Source: Funneliformis mosseae
Taxonomy: Eukaryota > Glomeromycota > Glomeromycetes > Glomerales > Glomeraceae
Assembly (NCBI GenBank): GCA_910592005.1
Contig: CAJVPP010000905.1
Span: forward strand, 1-24,814
Reading direction: 5' to 3'
DNA: 24,814 bases
The notes below the pieces were generated by a model. It had not been told where the DNA came from, made no database searches, and worked only from the letters and a program-made list of their open reading frames with translations. The position numbers and the translations under genes were made by a program. Of the stretch, positions 11,285 through 22,900 are shown in pieces. Within the stretch, counting starts at the first letter, position 1; each line of letters starts with the position of its first letter.

Positions 11285-11294
11285 AATTATTTAG

Positions 11295-13100
11295 ATAAGT
11301 ATCACTATTATTTATATAATTCTTAATTTATTATTAAGAAATACTTAATTTTTTTAATATTTAATAAGCATATTATTAGAATGTAAATATAGTAATATGT
11401 CTAATGCTATCTTTTTAAACTTTTAAATTTAATTTAAATATTTTAAAGATTGCTTGATTAGTTTAACTAATGATATTTTATATTATATATCTTTTATAAT
11501 ATAATAATAATTTCAGAAATTTTATTTTAAATAATTATTTCTTCTTTATCTTTTTCTTAATCATAGATCTTTGAAAAAATAATTTAAACATGTGTAAAAA
11601 CATTTTTTATAACATTTTTTTTACTAAAGAACTTCTAATTTTTCTTAAATGAATATGAGAAAAAGTTTTTAATTATTTGATTATAAACTTTATTAATTCA
11701 TTATATTAAAGTTAATAGAATATTGTATCCCATTTTTTAATTATATAAATGTGTTATATATTTTTGTTTACTAATTATTCTACTTCTTTTTTTTCATATT
11801 CTTTTGAAAAAGATTATAGTTTCTAACTCTTCTTATTCTTAAAATATCAGAATCTTTAAATAAGTAAAATTAATTAGTAATTATAAGTTTAAATTTTTAG
11901 TTAGTAAAAAAAAAATTAGTGATTTTATAAGTTTAGAATTTCTAGCTAGATAAAAAAGCAGTTAATTAATTAGATAATCTTCTAAAATTTCTAACTAAGT
12001 AAAAACCAATTAATAAACTTAAAATAGCAGAGTTTTCAGTTAAATAAGAAAATAAAATAGTAATTTTGATTAGCTAAAGATGCAAAAAATAAAAAAAAAA
12101 TAATAAGTAATTAGCAAAAAGGTATATATCTTAAATAAAACTGTTTTTATCTTTATAAAACTCTACTAAAATATATAAATAGAAAGCATTAACTTATTAC
12201 TTTAATAATTTATTTGAATAAATTAACAATATTAAATAACTTAAATAACCTTTCTTTATAATTTATATCTTAGAAAACTTTTAGTTAAATTTAAAAAAAT
12301 TAGTAATAGATAAATTATATACATAATTAGCATTTACTAATTCTAATCAATAAAAATATTTAAATGTTAAATAAAAGAAATCTGATAAGTATAATAAATT
12401 TAAGTTAATATTACAATAATTTTATAATAATATTTAAACTTTTTTTAGCAAAAAATATGAAAATAAAGAAGATTTAAATAAAAAAAAGTAAAAAAAAAAA
12501 GTAATGAAAAAGTAATAATAATGATAGGATTAATAAATCATTATAAAGCTGATCTTAATCCTAATTTGAAAAGTTAAAGAAAAAATTGAGCTTATTTATG
12601 TTAGTATTATTAATACATAATAATTATTTTTTTTTTTTTAATAAAAAATTTGATTTTAAAAACTATTATTTTTTTTTATTTTAATTTAATTTTTTATTTA
12701 TATTTAATATTTTTTTATTTCTAATATTTATTTTTTTTATACTTACAATTTTTATTTTTAATTTCTGATATATTTATATTTTTTTTTTTTTACCACTAAG
12801 TTATAAGACGAAAAAAAATGAAAATATAAAATTATAAAATTGATATTTGCAAATCTAAATGAATCTAATCTTAGAAAAAAATGCATAATTTCTAAGCTTT
12901 TCTAATTATTTTCAATTGTGTATTTGTGATTTTTTTTTATTTTTTTTTTTTTTTTTAATATAACAAATTTTTTGAAAAGAACTACTAAATGGTATAGCAT
13001 ATAAAATTATATGGGTATATAATTTTTTTATTATATGTATATCTTTACCGGATTTGCTATATAAAACCAGATACAAATTCAAATCTTCGTTTGACAAAAT
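11295..13100. other. AT-rich intergenic spacer, no gene seen
   Basis: Homopolymer-rich A/T sequence, including T runs at about 12928-12957 and 12779-12791. No coding stretch, RNA gene or clear transposon end is visible. Confidence 0.65.
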
Positions 13101-13558
13101 AAATAAAAATTAAATAATTGAATATTCGAAACTAGGGATTTTGATATTCGAATATCGAAAATCGTTTCAAAAGAACACTTCCTCCCCTCCGAAAGAACCC
13201 TCCGCAATGCACCTTAGGACGGAGAAAGAACATTCCTAAAAAATAAAAAATTAAATTAAAAAGCAAAAACAAATAAGTTTAAACATATGGGAGATTTTTT
13301 ATTAAAATCACGTTACGGATCATATGATTTACTTGTTGATTCAAAATAAAATTGTTTAAATGAATAATATTTTTCAATCTAACTGTTCTGACGATGACGT
13401 ACTAAATTTAATTTTATTTAAATGAACAGACAAATTAGGAGGATAATAAAATTAATGAACTTTTATTCGGAAATTTTACAATTTTTGGGGAATATATCAA
13501 AAGAAGTGGGTGTAACTGTATGTGGGCGCTAAACTTTCGTGCATACATAGTTATTTGA
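13101..13558. other. Less AT-rich upstream region of the sacsin-like gene
   Basis: Base composition becomes less AT-rich here than in the preceding spacer. It contains a perfect 14 bp palindrome GATATTCGAATATC (13142-13155) and a pyrimidine-rich CCTCCCCTCCG stretch near 13181. An E-box-like CATATG occurs twice, at about 13286 and 13321. It probably belongs to the promoter or 5' flank of the gene at 13972, but no single element can be proven. Confidence 0.35.
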
Positions 13559-13587
13559 ATGGGAAAATTCCCATCTCTTATAAAAAG
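13559..13587 (+). promoter_or_regulatory. TATA-like box with heat-shock-element-like inverted repeat
   Basis: ATGGGAA at 13559-13565 and TTCCCAT at 13568-13574 form a perfect 7 bp inverted repeat with a 2 bp spacer. It contains nGAAnnTTCn, two units of the heat shock element consensus. Five bases further is TATAAAAAG (13579-13587), followed by GGGGG. The ATG of the sacsin-like gene lies 385 bp downstream, so a 5' UTR of roughly 350 nt would be needed. A functional HSE usually has three or more units; only two are seen here. Confidence 0.3.
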
Positions 13588-13971
13588 GGGGGAGCGCACA
13601 GGCCGCAGATTTAAAACATTTTAGAAAATTAAAAAATAAGGAGCCTTGTGAAACGTATCTACATCCCTTGTCAAATCCCAAGTTCAACTTACTAACCCAT
13701 ATCGAGCAATTGATGAATTGGATATTCATTTAATGGTAAAAAAAGAGTAAATTGTACTTTGTTTTGGCGGCTTTTTTTTTTGACAGAATCAGATTAGTTT
13801 AAAGTTGTTTTTTTAATAATACATATAGACCATTTGGATAAATAGGAGAATGAATGGGCCCCTTTTCGGATATCATAATAAAAGTTAAACGCATATAAGA
13901 AAGACTAACAAAAAAAATTATTTTATTCGGATTATTCCTTTCCAAATACATACATAATTATCATTACAAAG

Positions 13972-16900
13972 ATGGCTAATAATATAAGAGATTCTGGGAG
14001 GGCAAAAGGAAGGCCATTTAAACCAAGAGAGCCCTACACACAGCGTTTGCGTAAAATTCTTGAAGAATATCCTGATGGTTCACAAATCCTTCGTGAGATC
14101 CTTCAAAATTCTGACGATGCAAAGAGCTCCCATCAAATTTTTATTTTGGATCATAATACCTATTCGTCAAATAAATTATTCGAACCGGAATTGAACGGTT
14201 ATAGCAGAACAAATTTGAAACTTGACAGATATCAAGGTCCCGCATTATTGGCATTAAATAATACTATTTTTGAGGAAAGGGATTTTCAATCATTGTTGAA
14301 ATTGGCTGATAGTGAAAAACGAGATCAATTCGATAAAATCGGAGGTAAATAAAATATTGCGCGCGGCTAAATTCCACATCATAAAAATTTTTTTTTATCG
14401 CTCGCATATTTTAAAATAATATTTTAACATGAAATTTTTAGTAATGGGAGTCGGTTTCAATTCAATTTATCATATTACCGATTCCCCTTCCTTCATTACC
14501 GGTGATAAATACGTTATTCTTGATCCGCATGAATGGTACTTTAGTGGTGGCGTTCAATTCGACTTTGTCGATGATAATTTGGCTCAAATGTATCCCGATC
14601 AGTTTGCTCCTTTTGTAATACCTTCAGTTAATATCTCGTATAACAGAACATATGAGGGAACCATATTTCGTTATCCTCTCCGTACAAAACAAGATTCTAT
14701 TGATTCGGATATCTCTAAAAAAGTTTATAGCCCTCAAGAAATCTTAGATACCTTTTATAATTTTTACAAAAACGAAAGTACTAATAGTATATTATTTTTA
14801 AAATATATTGAGAAAATTACTTTTTTTGAATTAAAACAAGGCGCTGCTGAACCAAACTTTCTATTTACAATTGAACTGACCAATGCTAATGAAGTACGAG
14901 AGCAACGTCGTCTGATAGCGGAGAATATTGTACCAATGATGAATTCATTAACATCAAAAGAACAAAGCAAAAAAGAATTAGTGACATCTTATGTCGCATC
15001 ATTCGGTCGTCAAAGAGGGAATTCCGACATTCCCGACGAGAACTGTTCATGGCTGATTTTGAATTATCTTGATGACTTGCAAGAAACCGAAAAACATTTT
15101 AAAAACAAGTTCGAAAAAAACATAGCGGACTATAAGTTTGTCCCAAACGTCGGATTGGCCGTTAATTTGAATGATTTGAATGCTGTGGGAAGATTATTTT
15201 GCTTCTTACCCCTTCCAATTTCCATGCCTTTTTCAATTTCTGTGAATGGATATTTCGCGGTATGAGTCAATAAAGTTTTTGAAAATTTTTTTATTATTTA
15301 TTTATTTTTTTTAATGTTTAACATCTTAATTCAATAGGTTAGTACCAACCGACGTTCTTTATGGACTGTTGCAGATAACGAAGATCTGGTAATTAATCTA
15401 TTTCCTTCATAATATTTTAAACATGTATGCTATAAACGTTACAATTGAATACCGGATGTTAATTAAAATTATAGGCGGCTGATGCCATAGCACGTCTAAA
15501 GGTTTCGTGGAATCAATATTTATTCGAAAATGTCCTACCCAAAGCTTGGGTAAGATTTCTTCGCGAGCTACCGTATAAAGTTCCTAAAATTCAATCCGGT
15601 GATATGTATAAATTTTGGCCAATATGTACGCAAGATACGGGTAGCATGAGTAATTTTTGCAAGGATCTATTAAAAAACGTTATTGAAAATCTTGATGTTA
15701 AGGATAAAGTATTCGAAGGACCTTCTTTAACAAACTCCGTTGGAACAGTATCGACATTTTCGGTTAGTTCATATGAAGCATCCGTATTCGAAGGATCCGA
15801 ATTTTATTGGTTATCACTTTCAAACGGCTTTTTTGATGGGTCGTCTAACGATGTGTCTAAAATAATTCAAAAGATTGGGTTTCCCGTAATATCAACTCCC
15901 CTTACTCATCATAGCATAATCGATTTCATAAAAACTTCCAAACTTGAGCATTCCCTTACATTGCTTTCACCTTACAATGTTCGGGATTATTTAAAAAAAA
16001 ATATTGATCGATGGCAAGATAAAATGTCAAGGTCGGACGTTTTACAAGTATTTAAGTACGTATTCACGGACAAAAATTTTGACAAATTGGAAGGATTTAA
16101 AATTATCCCACTCGCAAATGAGACGCTGGGTACTTTGACAAAATACAGCGATTCCTATATATATATTGGTCCATACGATAACAGCACTGTAAATAAAAAT
16201 GACGAATTTTATGTTTTCAAGGATCATTTGAACAGATTCGTTGATAAGAACATTGATCCAGGATTATATAAAAGCTTTTACAGCATGACAGCTTCCACGT
16301 GGAATCTGAACATTAAAGTTTTAGATGCATTGGATGTCATCGAGATGATCAAATTCACGCTGAAATCCGAAAATGTAGATTCCGAAGAGATGCAAATTTC
16401 AAAGCATTATTCATGGATTCAGAAATTATGGGAAAACCTAAATTACAGGCGATGGGATTTGAAAGAGTTTGAAAACGTTCATTTAATCCCAACGAGTCAT
16501 AATACTCTTAGAAAGCTAAAAACTCCGAAAAAAGTCTTTTTAAATCATTCGACTACATATCTGAATACGATATTCGAAAAATTTGGTGCGGTTTTCGTGG
16601 AAAGTAGATTTGAAAAGATTGCCGAATTGCCCGAGTAAGTATTCTTTGATTCGTAACCAATTTTTATCTAATGTTTTAAATAAACTAAATATCTTTTATT
16701 TTTTTTTTCGTTAGATTATCTCCATACATTATTAAGCCTGATGATATGATATTAGTATTAAAATCTTTCCAAGCCGATACATCATATCCAAATAACTTGA
16801 ATCACAAACTACAGGTTAATGAAGCAACGGCGCTCCTTGATCATTTATCTAATTATTTCCGAGTTAATTATAAGAATAGACACTTGTCAAAATTTGAAGA

Positions 16901-19900
16901 AGTTAATGAAGTTATTGAAGTTATTAAACACCTACCGATTTTTACCGAAGTTGATAATACTTCCAAAATTTCATTATTACCTGATTTATCCGAAAATGAG
17001 ACAAAGTGGTTCCTTCTTCCTCGGTATGAAGAAAACACTTATGGTAGAATTATCTGTCCGAGTGATAAGGGAAGGTTTCTTAATTCAAGTTCACAAAATT
17101 TACGTTATATACTGGAAGATATGATCAAGATTCCTCGATTGGATTCAGATGACTATTGGCTAAATTATGTAATACCATTTCTCGAATCACAGCGACCAGC
17201 GGACAGAGATGTTGTAATTGACAAACTTTTTGAACATGATAATTTGAAATCTTCACTTATGAATATTTCTTTCGTACCCATTGGCACATTTGGAATGTCA
17301 AAGAATCTTCAATTGCCTATCAACGTAAGGTTAGTTAAACCGTCAGATCTATTTGATCCCGAAGAGAAAGCATTAGTTGATCTGTTTTTTGAAGATGAAC
17401 AATTCTTTCCCACCGGAAATTATGGGATTTCCAAAGAATTGCCTTCAAAGAAGTTTCTCTTGAATCTGAGATTATTAGGAATGAAATCAATCCTTTCTTC
17501 GAATGATGTAGTTTCGCGTATTCAAACTATCGTAGCGCGAAAGCAAAATTCTAAGTTTCATGTAAATTCAATTCGTATCCACGCACTTAAACTTTTCAAG
17601 TATTTAGATGACAATTGGAGCAAATTAACCGAAAATGATGATCAAGAGTTCTTGAATGCCATTTTAGAAAACGAATGGATCCCAACCATCGATAAAGCTG
17701 GGAAAGAGATCTTCTCGAAGCCTCAAGATTGTTATTGTCAAAAAGTTAAATATTTGGTTTGTTTTGTCGCTCCAATATTTGAATTTAACGCCAAGAATGA
17801 GGAGTTCTCGAGCCTTTTGAAATGGAACACGTATCCTGAAGCGACAAAGGTTCTAAAACAGTTGGAGTTATGCTACGATTGTACACCCAGTGAGCGACCA
17901 CCAAACTTTAAAGAGGTTTGCAACGCGATTTACGAATATATGAATAAAATGTTTCGAGCAAGCGATGGAGTATTTGAACTTGTGAAGGAATCTTTGGAAA
18001 ATAAACCCTGGATTTTGTGTGGGAAAACATTTTATTGCGCTGATCAAATCGTCTTTAAACTTCCTCATCAAAGTAATTTAAATAGCAATGATTTCTTAAT
18101 CGTTGAATTTCCCGCAGAATATCCAAATAAACTTGAGCCTTTTTTTAAAGCGATGGGGGTTCGAGATGTGATCGGAGTCAAAGATTTTATTTTGATCATT
18201 ACAAACAAGTCAAAGGGAAATTTGGATAGAGAATTATCAACGGACGAAATAGAGGACATCGTCCAAATTCTTGAGCAGATCGCAACGATACAACAAGATG
18301 CCAGGGAAGGACGAAAGTATTTGGAGAAATTGGATGGATTATTAGTTCCGAGCACTAAAAATAAACTTGTAAATTATGATGAAATTCAGTATGATGACAT
18401 GAAAGATCGAATTGACGAAAGAGAGAAGTCCAAATATCAAATCGCTCATCACCTTATAACTCGAGAGGTTGTTAAAGAATTAGGAATTGAAACCTTAACA
18501 GGAAAAATATATGGTAACTTTATTATTCTAGAATGTATAAGCTTTTTTAATACCTTAGGGTTTTACTAAATCCTGCATTCACTTAGGCCATGGATCCGAT
18601 GATATTAATTGGGACATTTATGAGCAGGATGAATCATTGACTACCAGAATAAAAAATATTATTAAGGTAACTAGTTGATTTTTAATGTTTCATTTTCGTA
18701 TCATGGATTAATCTGTTTCGATATGCTATCAATTAGGACTACCCGTTAGAAAAACTGTTTATAGAATTTCTTCAGGTAAGTAATGAAATTAATGGGATGT
18801 GGATATTGACATCTGAAAAAACATTCATGATCTCTCTCCAAATGTTAGAACGCAGATGATGCCAAGGCCAAACGGTTTTCAATAATCATAGATGAACGAC
18901 CAAAATTACAACATGATTGTTCCAAAAAAACTTTACTGTCTGATGAGATGGATGATTGGCAAGGTCCGTCGATATGGATATACAATGATGCCGAATTTTC
19001 TGACCATGACTTTATGGCTTTGATTAAACTCGGAGTTGGAGGGAAATCTCATGATAACACCAAAATTGGAAGATTTGGAATAGGATTCAATAGTTCTTTT
19101 CATGTCACAGATTTACCAAGCATTGTAAGTGGAAAATATATTGCATTTTTAGATCCAAATGCTAAATTTCTTCCAACAAAAAAGCATAGAGGTACTCGAT
19201 TTAATTTTATTGAAAAGGAATTTAAAAAAAGGATTCCAGATCAATGCTTTCCTTACAAAGCATTAGAAGGTTGTGACTTTATAAAAGATTGCAGTTTTAC
19301 AAAAGAATTCAAAGGGACATTATTTAGACTTCCACTTAGAACCCAAAAATTGGCGGAAATGAGTGACATTTCAAATCGAGTTATAGATATTAATGAGATC
19401 TTAAAACTATTTAGTAATGTCCAGGGTAGTAAAGAGATGCTCTTCTTAAGAAACATAGAATCATGCAGTATGTATCGTATCGACAAAAAAGGACAAGCTC
19501 CTCAAATGATATGGCAGACGCAGATTAATAATATGTCGGAAACAATTCGCGATATTCGTAGAAGTGTAATTGTTCAGGAGCAAACATATAAATTAGAGAT
19601 CGAAAGAACTAATGAACAAAATCAGAAATCTTCGGAAATATGGCTTTTATGTACAGGAGAACATGAGAGCGTCAAATCGGAATTTGAAAATTTTTCAAAT
19701 GAGAAACGACTCAAGGTAAATATCATAATCATAATAATGGTTTTTTGGTATTATTAATGTTTAATTAATTATTTTTCTTTTTTTGATAAAGCCGAGAGGC
19801 GGAGTAGCCGCATTACTTGCTAAATCCGATGAAAAATGTTTAGATGAGTTAAAAGCTGAATCGGTAAGGATGATTTGTGTGTCATTATCTGCATTCTTTT

Positions 19901-22900
19901 ATTCGTTTTTCAATTGACACTTAACAAACTTTAATATTTTTTGCATTAGTTTTCAAATCCTCCAGAACTTCAAGGCGAAATGTTTTCTTATTTACCTCTA
20001 TCAGTAGGTACTAATTTGGGGGTCCATTTAAGTGGAAACTTTTCTTTGTCTAGCGCAAGAAGTAATATTCTACACGATTTCCTGGAAGCCGAAACCGATG
20101 ATGCAAGGTGGAATCGATATATTTTATGCGAGATTTTACCTGAATTGCATGCTAAGCTAATTGATCAAGTTGTTATACAAATTATCGAAGCCAAATTGAA
20201 CAGAGAACAAACAAATGTCATGCCACATCATCTTTGGCCAATTAAGAATGATACAACGGGCACATACAAAAATTATGGATTAAACGTTATTAAAAGGCTA
20301 GGCCTTAATGGGCAAAAAGTTCTCTGGACTGAAGCCAATGGCGGACAATTTGTTTCATTACAATCGGCAAAGATCATTAATGAGGATGAACCGATAGTCG
20401 CGGATATATTAGCCAAACTAGGAGTTTTAGTGGTGAAACTTGACAAAATTCAACTTCAACAACTTGAGGAAATTAAAGAACTGAATTTACAGTACACCAT
20501 TCTTGATGGAAAATTAACTTGTGAAGAATTACAAAGAAAGAATCTCAAGTTACCTTCCTTGATTAAAGAGCAAACTCGAGATTCATTATTCAAATTGCTC
20601 AAATTTGTTCTAAAAGACCAAAGTTCTTATAACTTTCTTAATGGATTATCACTAGTTCCGTTAAGCGATGGATCTGTTGGAACGTTTGGTGATGGGCAAT
20701 ACGTTGGAGAAAAAGCACACCTAGCCTTATTTCCAAAAATTGGCCCATCTAAATTTATCATTGATTTATCAGATGACTTTTCGAAAATTTTTACTAGTAA
20801 AGAGTTTTCTGAAGCTACACGTATTAAAAAGTTTGACGCTTCCGCAATTTTAGACCTTTTATCATATGAAATACCGCTTGAAGACATTGATTGGGATCCT
20901 AAAGGAAAGTTGGTACCAAATAAACCTTGGCTCGAAGAAATTTGGTCAATACTTACCAAGGAGGCAGGAAATGTAGAATTTGATAAACTTTCTTTATTTC
21001 CCCTGCTGTCAATGACCAAACCTTCCGATAAGCTTATAAAACCGAATCCATCCAATCCACTATTGCATGACAATGGACACATTTTAATTCCAATTCTAGT
21101 AAAGTTAAAAGTACGTTTTACCGATATGAAAGTTTTCGAAAGTGATGAAAAACTTGAACAATGCATTTTGGAATGCAATCCCATAAATATAATTAATTCA
21201 TTGGTGAAAACATGTTCCTCATTATCATTGAATATGAAGGAGTTGTTTGAAAATAGTAAACTGACACCTTCAGAATATAAAAAGTTTAGAGAATTTCTTT
21301 TAAGTGTACAAAAAGATTTAATAGGCAAGTGATTTTTTTTATGCATTAAAGTTAAACGTTATACGTTTACTATATTCATTTTTTTTTTACCTTAATAGAT
21401 CATGGACTAATCCAAAAAGATTTCCTGAGCATTCTTATTTCTTTACCAATATGGCCGATACAGAATTGTGAAGACAAGTTCATTGATGCTAAATCTGGAA
21501 TCCTACTTCCATTTGAACTTCCATTTTTTACCTTTAGTAAAAATACCAATTTCTACAAATGTGAATTTGAAAATGAAAATTTAGCACTCGTCAGCCTAAA
21601 TGCCGAAGTAATAACCGAATTACAATATGTTAAAAAGTATTTATTACCATTCTTTGAGATACATTCAATACCCAAAGATTGTAAAGGTTACATCCCTTTG
21701 TTGAAGAAACTTTTATCTTTAAAAAATCTAGAGATTGAACAACTACTTAAAAATAAAAAGGTGATACCTAATAAATCACTCTCCGCTTTTGTGAGTGCAA
21801 ACGAATTATATGACAAAAATGTTCCTATATTTGGAAGTATTTTTGAAGATAGCGACAAATTTTTACCAACAGAATTATTACAAGATTCCGTTCATTTAGA
21901 CCGCCTTAAAAGAATCGGTCTTAAGCATCAGATGAATTATAATACATTCATTGAATGTACACAAGAGATTGTCTTACAGATCACGAATCAGGTGGATTCG
22001 GTTAGAGAACGAGCGAAAATATTAGTACGATACTTATACGAACATGTTGACATTTTACGTTTTAGCCCAGGGCAATGGGACGAAATTCTTGAGATCAAAT
22101 TCGTTCCATCAGAAATATCAGAGGCGAGCCTTTCAAGACAATTTTATAAGATGCCAAAAGAGACTACTGGTTTTGAAAGTTTTAGAACGCTACGTCTTCA
22201 CAAATATAAGAATGTGTGTTGGACTCGATGTCCGTTATTCGATGAAAACTTGGAGCCTACTGCACCTTTCAATAAACGTCATCCAGAAATCGGAATTCCA
22301 ACACCAGAAGACATTATGGAACATTGGTTTGTTGTTGTTGACAAGATAGAATTTTGGAAAACTTTTAAGGGTGATAAGGAGATAAAAGATGTAATTAAAG
22401 AAATTTACGAGAAAATGGATCATCATTCCAAAGATGAAAAACATAAACTGTCCATTCAATTAAATATTGATAACGATAAGAGGAAATTATTCTTGAACAA
22501 AAAGGAAGATCCGTTTGATCCAAACAATTGGGCATTTGGAAAGGATCTTGTATTTGATTTAGAAGATGATGTCAGAGAAGTTTCAGAATGGTTAAAGCCT
22601 TTCAAGCATTTATTACTGCTTGGTGGAGCTCAGGAGGTAAAAGGTTTAGAAAAATCAAATAACGTAACCGAACATAAACAAAATGAGTTTTTGATTAATG
22701 CCTTACTGAATAAACTCACGGACAAATCAGGCCATGAACTTTACGATGTGTTTTTTATCGTTGGTAAAGAGAAAGAAAGGATTGGTGCTAATAGATTTGT
22801 ACTTTCAGGTAAATATTTTTTTTTTTTTTTGCTCTTTTATATTTTGAGAGAACGTTAATTATTAATTTTTTTTTAAAAAAAAAAAAAAAAACAGCCGCCT

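Noticed and set aside
12912..13097. 61-residue minus-strand frame
   Set aside because: Ends in a Lys-rich tail generated by a poly-T tract; low complexity and no similarity recognised.
13529..13729. 66-residue minus-strand frame upstream of the sacsin-like gene
   Set aside because: Short, no motif, and it overlaps the probable promoter; most likely chance.
14429..14441. ATG at 14429 as the start of a separate gene (MKFLVMGVGFNS)
   Set aside because: The first codons lie in intron 1. Splicing exon 1 to 14442 completes the glycine box of ATPase module 1.
18514..18586. Gene end at the TAA near 18569, giving two adjacent genes
   Set aside because: A GT-AG intron of 73 nt removes the stop and joins the frame directly to the N-terminal part of ATPase module 2. 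No start codon in good context precedes that module. Kept only as an alternative model.
20627..21346. 239-residue open frame on the minus strand
   Set aside because: It lies opposite exon 10 of the sacsin-like gene, whose frame continues conserved sequence. The antisense frame is Ser/Phe-rich with no domain.
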